A stretch of DNA of 64,000 nt, taken from Palauibacter sp022826685 (GTDB taxonomy: Bacteria > Gemmatimonadota > Gemmatimonadetes > Palauibacterales > Palauibacteraceae). Shown here piece by piece: positions 1 to 7,614 of the stretch; the first letter of the stretch is position 1, and every line of letters begins with the position of its first letter. The position numbers were made by a program, and so were the translations under genes. The notes under the pieces were generated by a model. That model made no database searches, had not been told where the DNA came from, and saw only the letters and a program-made list of their open reading frames with translations. Location: the NCBI RefSeq assembly GCF_965221685.1, contig NZ_OZ244907.1; one strand, given 5' to 3'.

Positions 1-397
1 GACGCGTGCCGATGGCGTCGCTCGGGCCGCTTCCCGTCCCCGTCAACGAGACGTCGAGCCGCACCTGATCGTAGGGCACGCGCGGCACCAGCTTGCCGCG
101 CTCCCCCGACCGCAGTTCCACGAGCCCGTATCGCGACATCGTTTTCAGCGTGCGCGACAGGTTCGACTTGCTTCGCCCCGCCAGGTCCGCGAGCTCCGTG
201 AGCGAACGCGGCCGCTCACGAGCAATCAGTTCCAGGAGATGTCGATTGTGCTCGGACAGCAACTTCGCGAAGCTCTCGATCGATGTGAACCACACCTTCG
301 GCTCACCCTTCGCAGGCGTGTGCTCGCCGCGGGCAATCGCGAGGGTGCGCGCTTTCATCTGGTCGTAGCTGGCGATGCCGATCTCCAGTGTTTTCAT
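1..397 (-). CDS. HVO_A0114-type winged-helix DNA-binding protein (antitoxin), 3' end cut by window
   Basis: About 132 codons are visible, from an ATG at 397 reading left off the window edge with no stop. The protein begins MKTLEIGIASYDQMKARTLA and then carries a MarR-like winged helix (RERPRSLTELADLAGRSKSN followed by LSRTLKTMSRYGLVEL), the pattern of the HVO_A0114 family of putative transcription regulators. It starts inside the stop codon of the preceding TumE-like gene (ATGA overlap), so the two are translationally coupled. That is the usual order for DUF6516 toxins and these regulators. Its likely role is antitoxin and autorepressor at the inverted repeat upstream of the toxin. The family call rests on pattern memory, and the C-terminus is not visible. 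Confidence 0.75.
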   Translation of the reverse strand, partial: MKTLEIGIASYDQMKARTLAIARGEHTPAKGEPKVWFTSIESFAKLLSEHNRHLLELIARERPRSLTELADLAGRSKSNLSRTLKTMSRYGLVELRSGERGKLVPRVPYDQVRLDVSLTGTGSGPSDAIGTR

Positions 398-765
398 GGA
401 ACCGAACCTCCCTCTCCTAGTACCTGGTCCACTTCCCTCCAGAAATCCTCCAGCAGCGCGGCAGCGTCCCTGTACTCATAAGGCCGGATTGTCCGCAGGC
501 GATGCCGATGATCGTGCGGCGCACGTTGTCCCCCGCCCGGACCTCGTCTCTCCCCTCCCGGGTGCGCGTTATCGAAGCCAACCAGCCTGGCGCCATCCGG
601 CGCATGCAGCGTCAACGAGTAGCTGAGACCGTGCGGTCGCTCCGGCGTCACCTCGGTCCGCACCACGACGAACTTCACCCAGTGCCCGGTGTCGTCCACG
701 AACATCGTCTCGCCGTGCAGCTCGAGCAGTGCTTCCAACCCGGGATCGCGGTTCGGCTCCGTCAT
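394..765 (-). CDS. TumE-family toxin (DUF6516)
   Basis: A 123-residue protein with the DUF6516 layout: an N-terminal strand pair (ETMFVDDTGHWVKFVVVRTE), then PHGLSYSLTLHAPDGARLVGFDNAH, and a C-terminal segment with the typical RPYEYRDAAALLEDFWREVD. Members of this family are proposed toxins paired with a small DNA-binding antitoxin. Here the downstream partner begins within this gene's stop codon. The ATG at 765 lies only a few bases after a -10-like TATGAT on the minus strand, so the leader is very short. A perfect inverted repeat covers that promoter and would allow autoregulation. Toxicity is inferred from the family and the gene pair, not shown by the sequence. Confidence 0.75.
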   Translation of the reverse strand: MTEPNRDPGLEALLELHGETMFVDDTGHWVKFVVVRTEVTPERPHGLSYSLTLHAPDGARLVGFDNAHPGGERRGPGGGQRAPHDHRHRLRTIRPYEYRDAAALLEDFWREVDQVLGEGGSVP

Positions 766-773
766 CGCGACGA

Positions 774-792
774 GTTATCATAATCTGATAAC
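774..792. promoter_or_regulatory. Operator/promoter of the TumE pair
   Basis: GTTATCA-TAATC-TGATAAC is a perfect inverted repeat (7-bp arms, 5-bp spacer), strikingly AT-rich for this DNA. On the minus strand it contains TATGAT, a good -10 element placed for transcription starting just before the toxin ATG at 765. On the plus strand it contains CATAAT, a possible -10 for a divergent transcript ending at the 1020-1056 terminator. An autoregulatory site is the natural reading. Confidence 0.6.
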
Positions 793-859
793 CCAAGCAA
801 GAACAACCGAGCAACCTCGAAGTTGCCCCACGGCACACATGCCGACATCTTCTCGCGCC

Positions 860-988
860 ATGATTCGCGCGTCCGACATCCGACCCCTCCGCGCCCGCGG
901 AGCGAGCTGCGCCGGCAGCACCTCCGCTCCCTGCACCTGCGCCTGTATGTGTTCGTGTCGCCACGACGCGTGGATCCGGGTGTGTTGA
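860..988 (+). CDS. Possible Cys-rich micropeptide
   Basis: A 42-codon frame beginning MIRASDIRPLRARG and carrying seven cysteines, five of them alternating in CTCACMCSC, then RHDAWIRVC. An earlier in-frame ATG lies at 839. Neither start has a convincing ribosome binding site. Support for expression is indirect: a divergent -10-like element sits upstream at about 779-784 and a strong intrinsic terminator follows 32 nt after the stop, so a short plus-strand transcript probably crosses this stretch. The rest of 766-1094 holds no other gene I can see. It could equally be a non-coding RNA or a chance frame in GC-rich DNA. Confidence 0.2.
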   Translation: MIRASDIRPLRARGASCAGSTSAPCTCACMCSCRHDAWIRVC

Positions 989-1019
989 TGCGCTGAGCCT
1001 CCAGCTCAAACCGTTTTTC

Positions 1020-1056
1020 GAGCCGCCCCGGTCCGCCGACCCGGGCGGCTTTTTTG
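1020..1056 (+). terminator. Intrinsic terminator, plus strand
   Basis: Stem agccgccccgg (1021-1031) pairs with cccgggcggct (1040-1050) with one mismatch around an 8-nt loop, followed directly by a run of six T. It ends a short plus-strand transcript that begins upstream, 39 bases before the ATP-grasp ligase start, or it attenuates that gene. Confidence 0.7.
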
Positions 1057-1094
1057 TGCCCCCTGTTCAACCGGCTTCAACCCGAGAGAAGATC

Positions 1095-2093
1095 ATGATT
1101 CGTCCCGTTTTGCCGCAGATACATGTCCTGTACGAGAACCCGGCCTGGATTCCGCCCCTTCAGGAGGCGCTCGCGAGGGAGGGTTTCCGGGTCCACCTCG
1201 TGCACGTGAACGAGGGGCTCGTCGACCCGTCCGTCCCTCCGCCCGAGGGCGTCTGGATCAACCGCATCAGCCCGTCGTCGCACACGCGGGGCCACCTCCA
1301 CACGGTGGAACTCGCTCGGCAGCTCCTGTACTGGCTCGAATCCCACGGGCGCCGCGTGATCAACGGGCTCGGCGCCTTCGAGCTGGAGATGAGCAAGCTC
1401 CGGCAGGATCTCGTCCTGCAGCGGCACGGGATCCGCACGCCCCGGACGGTGCTGGCCGTGGGGAGGGAGCACCTCCTCCAGGCCGCCGCCACCTTCGACG
1501 GTCCGTTCATCACGAAGCACGACCAGGGGGGCAAGGGTCTGGGGATCCGGCTCTTCCGCGACGCGCGGGAACTCGAGGGACACCTCGACGGCGACGGCTT
1601 TGACGCGGGGCCCGGCGCGAGGATGATCCTCCAGCAGTATATCGACGCCCCTGAGCCGTTCATCACGCGGGTGGAGATCGTGGGCGGCCGCTTCGTGTTC
1701 GCCATGCGGAGTTCCACTGCCGGGGGGTTCGAACTCTGCCCCTCGGATGCGTGCAATCCGATGCCCTCCGGGAAGGGCGAGGAGGAGGTCGAGGAAGGGG
1801 GGCTCCAGGTGTGCCCGACGGGTCCCGGGCTCTTCAGCCCCTCGCCGGTCGCGGAGGACGACCCGCTGGTGCAGCGGTACATCCGGCTCTGCAACGAGGA
1901 ACGGATCGAGATCGCGGGCATCGAATACGTGCGGGACGCGTGGGGCCACCGCTACACGTACGACATCAACGGCACGACGAACTACAACCAGACGCTGGGC
2001 GCCCGGATCGGCGTGGACGGCATGGGCGAGGTGGCCCGGTACGTACGCCGAACGGTGACCCCTGTTCGACGGCGGCGGCGCATCGCGAGTTGA
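1095..2093 (+). CDS. RimK-like ATP-grasp ligase
   Basis: A 332-residue ATP-grasp protein of the alpha-L-glutamate ligase/RimK type. The family joins a carboxylate, activated as acyl-phosphate, to an amine at ATP cost. Visible parts are an N-terminal pre-ATP-grasp domain (LPQIHVLYENPAWIPPLQEA), the nucleotide-binding FITKHDQGGKGLGIRLF (Lys near 141, glycine loop about 145-149), EPFITRVEIVGGRF, and the metal/ATP-binding YDINGTTNYN (Asn near 292). Also conserved is the signature FELCPSDAC. I chose ATG 1095, preceded by a GAGAGAAG ribosome site, over the in-frame ATG at 1056, which lies on the terminator's T-run. The substrate is unknown. It stands alone, with a terminator upstream and a separate promoter downstream. 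Confidence 0.8.
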   Translation: MIRPVLPQIHVLYENPAWIPPLQEALAREGFRVHLVHVNEGLVDPSVPPPEGVWINRISPSSHTRGHLHTVELARQLLYWLESHGRRVINGLGAFELEMSKLRQDLVLQRHGIRTPRTVLAVGREHLLQAAATFDGPFITKHDQGGKGLGIRLFRDARELEGHLDGDGFDAGPGARMILQQYIDAPEPFITRVEIVGGRFVFAMRSSTAGGFELCPSDACNPMPSGKGEEEVEEGGLQVCPTGPGLFSPSPVAEDDPLVQRYIRLCNEERIEIAGIEYVRDAWGHRYTYDINGTTNYNQTLGARIGVDGMGEVARYVRRTVTPVRRRRRIAS

Positions 2094-2134
2094 ACGTCCG
2101 GGTGAAGCTTCAAGGGGGGACGGGGTGTTAGCAT
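2093..2134 (+). promoter_or_regulatory. Promoter-like repeat, copy 1
   Basis: A 42-nt stretch that begins GAACGTCC, contains GTGAAGCTTCAAGG, and ends TGTTAGCAT. It recurs with few changes at 3874-3916. TAGCAT (2129-2134) is a plausible -10 seven bases before the ATG at 2142, which would make the metallophosphoesterase mRNA essentially leaderless. Confidence 0.45.
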
Positions 2135-2141
2135 CCATCGC

Positions 2142-2981
2142 ATGCCACGTTTATGGGCGTTGTCCGACCTGCACGTCTCCCATCCGGGAAACCGGGCGGC
2201 GCTGGAGGATTTTCCGGCCCATGCCGACGACTGGCTGATCCTGGCGGGGGACGTGGCCCACGGCGCGCGGCGACTCGAGTGGTGCTTCGCGCGACTCACT
2301 CCGAAGTTCCGGCAGGTCGTCTGGGTTCCGGGAAACCACGAACTCTGGACGATACCGAACCGGGCTCCCGGACTCCGTGGCGTGGCGCTCTACGAACATC
2401 TCGTGGAAATCGCCCGCTCCCACGGCGTTCTCACTCCGGAGGACCCTTATCCGGTGGTCGAACATCGGGACGGGCCGGTGCTGATCGCGCCACTTTTCCT
2501 GCTCTACGATTACAGCTTTCGGCCCCGGCGGGTCCGGCGTGAACAGGTGATTCAGTGGGCCCGGGAAACCCGCGTCGTCTGCGGGGACGAAGCGATGCTG
2601 CATCCCGACCCGTTTCCGGACCGGGACTCGTGGTGCGCGGCGCGCTGCGAGGACGCGGCCACGCGGCTCGCGTCGGCTCCGGCCGATCTTCCCAAGGTCC
2701 TCGTCAATCACTTTCCTCTCGAGGAACGGCACGCCGTGCTGCCGAGGATTCCCCGATTCACGCCGTGGTGCGGAACCCGCCGAACCGAAGGTTGGCACCG
2801 CCGGTTCAACGCGTGCGCCGTGGTGTACGGCCACCTCCACATCCGGGACACGCATTGGCTCGATGGCGTGCCCTTCCAGGAGGTCTCTCTGGGGTATCCG
2901 CGGCAGTGGGATCGTCGGCGCGGGATGGGTGCGTACCTGCGGGAAATCATCCTGGCGCCACGGGGCGCGACGATCCGCTGA
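2142..2981 (+). CDS. Calcineurin-like metallophosphoesterase
   Basis: A 279-residue protein with the complete dimetal phosphoesterase motif series: DLH (Asp8, His10), GDVAHG (Asp37), GNHE (Asn65, His66), VNHF (His190) and GHLH (231-233). These ligate two metal ions and hydrolyse a phosphomonoester or phosphodiester. There is no signal peptide or membrane segment, so it should be cytoplasmic. The substrate cannot be read from the sequence. It is transcribed alone from the 2093-2134 promoter-like repeat and ends 17 bases before the convergent SDR gene. Confidence 0.85.
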   Translation: MPRLWALSDLHVSHPGNRAALEDFPAHADDWLILAGDVAHGARRLEWCFARLTPKFRQVVWVPGNHELWTIPNRAPGLRGVALYEHLVEIARSHGVLTPEDPYPVVEHRDGPVLIAPLFLLYDYSFRPRRVRREQVIQWARETRVVCGDEAMLHPDPFPDRDSWCAARCEDAATRLASAPADLPKVLVNHFPLEERHAVLPRIPRFTPWCGTRRTEGWHRRFNACAVVYGHLHIRDTHWLDGVPFQEVSLGYPRQWDRRRGMGAYLREIILAPRGATIR

Positions 2982-2998
2982 CCGCCGCCGGGACCTGG

Positions 2999-3817
2999 TC
3001 AGCGGAAGGAGCGGCGCAGCAGGAACTCGTAGGCCCCATCGCCGAGCCACTTCCTGATGAAGAGCGCGGGCCGCGCCAGGTGGCCCCTGACGTATCTGCG
3101 GCGGGGCTTGCGGGTCGTGGCGGCTTCGACCAACACCTCACCGAGTACGTGGGCTTCGGTGCTCCGGGCCCTGGCCTTCGGATCTTCGAACATCTTGAGG
3201 AACGGTTCGAACTGCGCCTCGTAGGCGGTGTCGTCGTGGTACTCCTTCAACCGCCCGCGGGTCACGTCGAAGAACTCGGTCCGGATCGCGCCCGGTTCGA
3301 CGAGGACGACCTGGATGTTGAAGGGCGTGGCCTCGAGTCGGAGGCAGTCCGACCACCCTTCAAGCGCATGCTTGGTGGCGACGTACCAGGCCCCGAGAGG
3401 CACGAAGATCTTCCCCACCACGGACGAGACGTTGATGATCCGGCCCGAGCGTTGCGCCCGCATATGCGGCAGGACGAGCTGGGTGAGGTGGGCGAGGCCG
3501 AACAGGTTCACCTCGAACTGGTACCGCGCGTCGTCGAGCGGGATCTCCTCGACGGGTCCGTAGAGGCCGAAGCCCGCGTTGTTGATGAGGACGTCGATGC
3601 GTCGCTCGCGCTCCATGATCCGGTCGACGGACCGCTTGTTGTCGTCCTCCCTGGTGACATCCATCTCGACGGGCGCAATGCCGTGTTTGGCCAGCTCCTC
3701 CAGCCGATCCAGGCGGCGTGCGCCGGCATAGACCGTGTGGCCCTCCTGGGCCAGAAGAATCGCGGCTTCCCGGCCGATGCCAGCCGAGGCTCCGGTGACC
3801 AGTATCACTTTGCGCAT
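2999..3817 (-). CDS. Short-chain dehydrogenase/reductase
   Basis: A 272-residue classical SDR: NAD(P)-binding TGASAGIG (residues 8-15), NNAG (79-82), catalytic Ser in NVSSVVG (131-132) and Tyr145/Lys149 in WYVATKHALEG. Its C-terminus, about 270 residues in and ending DGAYEFLLRRSFR, matches family members that reduce or oxidise lipid-like alcohols and ketones. The substrate is unknown. The ATG at 3817 follows a strong GGAAGAG ribosome site. The reading frame continues open upstream into the BCCT gene's antisense strand, but that part has no SDR homology. The first 38 and last 12 residues are closely matched by the deleted SDR remnant at 7611-7760, so this gene shows what the fossil once was. 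Confidence 0.9.
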   Translation of the reverse strand: MRKVILVTGASAGIGREAAILLAQEGHTVYAGARRLDRLEELAKHGIAPVEMDVTREDDNKRSVDRIMERERRIDVLINNAGFGLYGPVEEIPLDDARYQFEVNLFGLAHLTQLVLPHMRAQRSGRIINVSSVVGKIFVPLGAWYVATKHALEGWSDCLRLEATPFNIQVVLVEPGAIRTEFFDVTRGRLKEYHDDTAYEAQFEPFLKMFEDPKARARSTEAHVLGEVLVEAATTRKPRRRYVRGHLARPALFIRKWLGDGAYEFLLRRSFR

Positions 3818-3860
3818 GATTCTCTTCCTTCCCCCGTCGCCTTCCATCGGGGGGTGTGAA

Positions 3861-3880
3861 GACGTTCCCGCGGGAACGTC
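3861..3880. promoter_or_regulatory. Perfect 20-bp palindrome between SDR and BCCT genes
   Basis: GACGTTCCCGCGGGAACGTC is self-complementary over 20 bp, lies in the divergent gap 44 bp upstream of the SDR ATG, and abuts repeat copy 2. Its 16-bp core recurs at 57496-57511. No T-run follows, so a dimeric regulator site is more likely here than a terminator. Confidence 0.45.
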
Positions 3881-3916
3881 CGGGTGAGGCTTCGAGGGCG
3901 GACACGATGTTAGCAT
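3874..3916 (+). promoter_or_regulatory. Promoter-like repeat, copy 2
   Basis: The second copy of the element at 2093-2134. It starts inside the palindrome with GAACGTCC, carries GTGAGGCTTCGAGG, and ends TGTTAGCAT, with TAGCAT at 3911-3916 as the proposed -10. Transcription from here would run into the BCCT transporter gene. Confidence 0.4.
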
Positions 3917-3997
3917 GGAAGAAGATGCGGAAGGACTCGGACACGGAGAGGCACAGGCGATGACCCGAACCCCCTGGGTCGACAGGCGATTCGGTCG

Positions 3998-5587
3998 TTG
4001 AGCGGACGGCGGCGGCGAGCCACGGCGCAGGACGGGCTGTGGAAGGGGCTGAACCCCGCGATGGCGCTCGCCGCCAAGGGCGTCGTGCTGGTCTTCGTCC
4101 TCGCCACGGTCTGGGACGTGGACGCCGCCGGCGCCGCCTTCGGACGCCTCCGCGCCTGGATCGAGGGCACGCTCGACTGGTTCTACGTCCTGACGGTCTG
4201 CGCGACGTTGTTCACCTGCCTGCTCCTGGCGTGCAGCCGGTTCGGGAGGATCCGGCTCGGCGATGAGGACGCCGCACCCGAGTTCAGCCGGTTCTCCTGG
4301 CTCGCCATGCTCTTCTCGGCGGCCGTCGGGATCGGACTGCTGTTCTTCTCCATCGCCGAACCCATCTTCTATTTCGACAACAGCCAGGCCGCGGGTTACC
4401 CCAATAGCCCGATCGCCGACCTGGCGGGCGCCACGGCGCTGGACGAGCGGCGGGCCGTGCACGCCATGCGCGTCACCTACCTCCACTGGGGCGTCCACGG
4501 ATGGTCCGCGTACGTGCTGGTCGGACTGTGCCTCGCCTACTTCGGGTTCCGCAAGAAGCTGCCGCTGACGCTGCGTTCCGCTCTTTATCCGCTCATCGGC
4601 GACCGGATCTATGGCCCGATCGGCGACCTGGTGGACCTGCTCGCGGTGTTCGGCGGAGTCTTCGGCATTGCGACCTCCCTGGGCCTCGGGGCGAGCCAGA
4701 TGGCCGCGGGACTCGACGTGCTGTTCGGCGTGGACCCGGGTCTCGTCACGCAGGTTGCGCTCATCGCCGCCATCTCGCTGGCGGCCACGCTGTCGGCGGT
4801 GTCCGGCGTGAAGCGGGGGATCCGCATCCTGTCCGAGTGGAACATCGGCGTGAGCGTGATCCTGCTGGGGTGCTTCCTGCTGCTGGGCCCCTTCACGTGG
4901 CTCGTCCGGTTCATCGCCACATCCGCCGGCGAGTACCTGTGGCGCGCGGTGCCCATGGGATTCTGGATCGCTGATGGCCCGGGGCCGAGCGCCTGGCAGA
5001 ACGCCTGGACGATCTTCTACTGGGGATGGTGGATCTCGTGGGCGCCCTTCGTCGGTACGTTCATCGCCCGAATCTCCCGCGGACGCACGCTGCGCGAGTT
5101 CGTTCTCGGCGTGCTCGTCGTCCCGACCGGCCTGGCGCTCGTGTGGTTCGGAATCTTCGGCGGCAACGCGATCCACCTTGAACTCAACGCTCCGGGCGGC
5201 GTCGGGACGGCGGGGATCATCGAACTGGTGCGGGGCGGGAACTACGAGGGCGCGCTTTACGCGACGATCGACCGGATGAGCGACGCCGACTGGCTCGCCT
5301 GGACCATGTCCGCCATGGCCACGCTCCTGCTCGCGACGTGGTTCATCACGTCTTCGGACTCCGGCACGCTCGTGATCACGACGCTCCTGAGCATGGGCGA
5401 CCCTCACCCCCCGCGGCGGTTCCGCATCGTCTGGGGGCTCGGCGTGGGCGCGGTGGCGGCCGTGCTGCTGCTTGCCGATGGCCTCCAGGCCCTGCAGACC
5501 GCCGCCATCGCCGCCGCCCTGCCTGTGAGCGTCGTGCTGCTGTTCATGATCGCGGGGCTGGTCAGGTCCCTCGCGCGCGACCCTTAG
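3998..5587 (+). CDS. BCCT-family betaine/carnitine/choline transporter
   Basis: A 529-residue membrane protein with about twelve hydrophobic segments and the BCCT signature around TIFYWGWWISWAPFVGTFIA, followed by RISRGRTLREF. The family imports quaternary ammonium solutes such as glycine betaine or choline, usually with sodium, for osmoprotection or catabolism. The N-terminal KGLNPAM motif is conserved, so the start must lie upstream of it. I chose TTG 3998. It overlaps the stop of a 28-codon frame (ATG 3915, TGA 3999-4001) as TTGA, which would couple the two. It is divergent from the SDR. A later ATG at 4061 would clip the family N-terminus. Confidence 0.85.
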   Translation: MSGRRRRATAQDGLWKGLNPAMALAAKGVVLVFVLATVWDVDAAGAAFGRLRAWIEGTLDWFYVLTVCATLFTCLLLACSRFGRIRLGDEDAAPEFSRFSWLAMLFSAAVGIGLLFFSIAEPIFYFDNSQAAGYPNSPIADLAGATALDERRAVHAMRVTYLHWGVHGWSAYVLVGLCLAYFGFRKKLPLTLRSALYPLIGDRIYGPIGDLVDLLAVFGGVFGIATSLGLGASQMAAGLDVLFGVDPGLVTQVALIAAISLAATLSAVSGVKRGIRILSEWNIGVSVILLGCFLLLGPFTWLVRFIATSAGEYLWRAVPMGFWIADGPGPSAWQNAWTIFYWGWWISWAPFVGTFIARISRGRTLREFVLGVLVVPTGLALVWFGIFGGNAIHLELNAPGGVGTAGIIELVRGGNYEGALYATIDRMSDADWLAWTMSAMATLLLATWFITSSDSGTLVITTLLSMGDPHPPRRFRIVWGLGVGAVAAVLLLADGLQALQTAAIAAALPVSVVLLFMIAGLVRSLARDP

Positions 5588-5630
5588 CGAGGATGGCGCT
5601 CGCCCGCGAAGATGCCGCGGGCGCGCCGTC

Positions 5631-5993
5631 TCACGACGCGGGTTCCCAGAGCTCGATCGCGTTTCCTTCGGGGTCGTGGATGCGGGCGAAGCGGCCGACG
5701 CCCTCCATCTCGCTCTCGTGGCTGACCTCGATGTCCGCGGCCTTCAATTGCGCGATCATCGCGTCCAGGTCGGCGACGCGAAAATTCAGCATGAATGTCT
5801 TCTCCGCCGCGAAATAGTCCGTGTCGGCAGCGAAGGGTGCGAACACCGTGACCCCGGACTCCGTCACCCACGGCTCCATCTCCATGTTCGTCGGAGCGGG
5901 ATTGATGCCGAGGTGATCCTCATACCATTTCGTGAGTCCTGCCGGATCCTTCGCCCGAAAGAAGAACCCACCGAATCCCTGAACGGTTTGCAC
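5631..5993 (-). CDS. VOC-family (glyoxalase-like) protein
   Basis: A 120-residue single vicinal-oxygen-chelate domain with two beta-alpha-beta-beta-beta halves: FFFRAKDPAGLTKWYEDHLG, NFRVADLDAMIAQLKAADIE, and a C-terminal IHDPEGNAIELWEP whose Glu is the usual metal ligand. Members include glyoxalase I, dioxygenases and antibiotic-binding proteins; the substrate is not recognisable. The start is GTG 5993, with an AAGGA ribosome site just upstream. It follows the M14 peptidase on the same strand with a 43-base gap and may share its transcript. Confidence 0.8.
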   Translation of the reverse strand: MQTVQGFGGFFFRAKDPAGLTKWYEDHLGINPAPTNMEMEPWVTESGVTVFAPFAADTDYFAAEKTFMLNFRVADLDAMIAQLKAADIEVSHESEMEGVGRFARIHDPEGNAIELWEPAS

Positions 5994-6036
5994 GCTACGT
6001 CCTTTCGATGATGGGCTGCACGATCGACGCCCGGGT

Positions 6037-7614
6037 TCAGTTTCCCGGGACGCGCAGGATGGGATACGCCTCGCCGGGGCGCAGCCGGTCCGCGAGGAAC
6101 CCCCAGTTCGCGAAGCCGTCGTCCGACTGCGGCTCGAGCAGGCTGAACAGGAGGCGTCCCAGCGGCTGGTCGGTCCGCGCCAGCATGTCCCCGGGGGCCG
6201 GCGGAACCCGGTCCGTCTCGTAGAGGCCGAAGAGCGTCTGCTCGTTGCGGCCCTGGAACGGCCGCTCGGCGGTGCGCACCGAGTCGATGCGGAACGCCTC
6301 CACGTCGAGGGGCGCCGACCCGGCGGGATCGAGCGCGATCCCGTGTGCCTCGAGCCGGATCAGAACGTCCGACAGATCCGCCGGGATGAGGTACGCCTCC
6401 GGCACACGCCCCCGCAGCGTCGGCGCGAAGGTCCCGTACTCGTACATCGTCTCGACGTACTGGGTGTCCGCGCGCAGGAGGAGCGGGCGCCCGGTGAGGG
6501 GGTGCGCCTCTTCGACCGTGGCGCCCATCAGAATGTCGACGGGCGCGGCCGACCGCTCGGGAACGGCACGCAGCGCGAGCGAATCGCCCGTCACGCCGGC
6601 GGCATCGGCATCGGCGACGATGCGCCGGACCTCGGCCGCGTGCTCATGGACGTAATCGAGGATCTCCTCGACGAAATGGAGCGTCGCGAGCACGCGCTCC
6701 TCGAATGTCGCGTAGGAGTACGCCTCGCTGAGGATCCCGATCCGGTTGCGGAGCCCGAGGTAGTTGTTGTTGAAGCGCGGACGGTGGTCGAAGGTGTACC
6801 AGCCGGGCGCGTCCCCGCCTCGCGTCGACGCGTTCCCGTAGTAGTAGTACTCCCAGCCGTACTTCTCCCGGATCTCCCCCGTCACGTGCGGGAAGAGCCC
6901 CTCCCGCAGGAAATCATCGATCTCCGCCGGCGTGTTGGGGTGGAGCGGGGGCGAGTAGGTGAGGTGGTAGGCGTGCCGCGTCCCGTTCGTCGTGTGCAAG
7001 TCGACGGCGACATGCGGATCGTACTCGCTGAACAGCCGCGCCACCGACCGCGCTTCGGGCGAGTCGAGCTTCATGTGATCGCGGTTCAGGTCATAACCCT
7101 GGGCGTTCGGCCGCTGGCCCATCCCCCCGACCGGGCCGTACTGCCGGCCGCGGTTCACGAGGGTCACCCGTTCGTTGCCGTCCGCGTTGTATATGGGTGC
7201 GATGAGGAGGACCATCGACTCCCGCCACCCGCCGTGGCGGCCGGCCAGGAGGTCGCGCAGCAGCATCTGGAGCGCCTCCTTCCCGCATACTTCGCCGGCG
7301 TGGATGTTGCCCTGCAGGTAGACGACCGTCTTGCCGGAAGCCCGGACCGACGCCGGACCCGGATCGTCGACATCGCCCACCACCGCCAGGGGAAGCGCCC
7401 GTCCCTCGTTCGTGTAGCCGTACGTCGTGTAGTGAACCGACGCATCGCTCGCCGCCGTGCGCTGCATAAAATCTACGACATCGGCATACGAACTCGTCTC
7501 GCGGTACGCCGTCCGCTCCGCGCGCGTGAGGAACGCATCGTCCGGCGGCGCGGGTCCGCCGCACGCCGTCAGGACGGCCGCGAACGCCGCCAGTCGCCAC
7601 GCCCGCGCGGTCAT
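6037..7614 (-). CDS. M14 zinc carboxypeptidase-like lipoprotein
   Basis: A 525-residue protein starting with a hydrophobic leader and a lipobox LTAC (Cys18), so it is probably a lipoprotein acting outside the cytoplasmic membrane. The peptidase_M14 zinc site is clear: GNIHAGE (His105, Glu108) and DLHTT (His207). A glutamate in SEAYSY (Glu297) sits where the catalytic acid belongs. It would cleave C-terminal residues from peptides or process cell-wall peptides. The ATG overlaps the TGA of the SDR remnant at 7611-7760 (ATGA), so the fossil now acts as its translated leader. The C-terminal 150 residues are a family-specific extension I do not recognise. Confidence 0.85.
   Translation of the reverse strand: MTARAWRLAAFAAVLTACGGPAPPDDAFLTRAERTAYRETSSYADVVDFMQRTAASDASVHYTTYGYTNEGRALPLAVVGDVDDPGPASVRASGKTVVYLQGNIHAGEVCGKEALQMLLRDLLAGRHGGWRESMVLLIAPIYNADGNERVTLVNRGRQYGPVGGMGQRPNAQGYDLNRDHMKLDSPEARSVARLFSEYDPHVAVDLHTTNGTRHAYHLTYSPPLHPNTPAEIDDFLREGLFPHVTGEIREKYGWEYYYYGNASTRGGDAPGWYTFDHRPRFNNNYLGLRNRIGILSEAYSYATFEERVLATLHFVEEILDYVHEHAAEVRRIVADADAAGVTGDSLALRAVPERSAAPVDILMGATVEEAHPLTGRPLLLRADTQYVETMYEYGTFAPTLRGRVPEAYLIPADLSDVLIRLEAHGIALDPAGSAPLDVEAFRIDSVRTAERPFQGRNEQTLFGLYETDRVPPAPGDMLARTDQPLGRLLFSLLEPQSDDGFANWGFLADRLRPGEAYPILRVPGN

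Noticed and set aside
1726..1750. GGTTCGAACTC resembling a tRNA T-loop.
   Set aside because: It lies inside the ATP-grasp ligase coding sequence with no cloverleaf arms around it; no tRNA was found in the window.
3818..5407. Upstream extension of the SDR frame by over 500 codons.
   Set aside because: It is antisense to the BCCT transporter and lacks homology; the SDR start at 3817 has a strong ribosome site and matches the family N-terminus.
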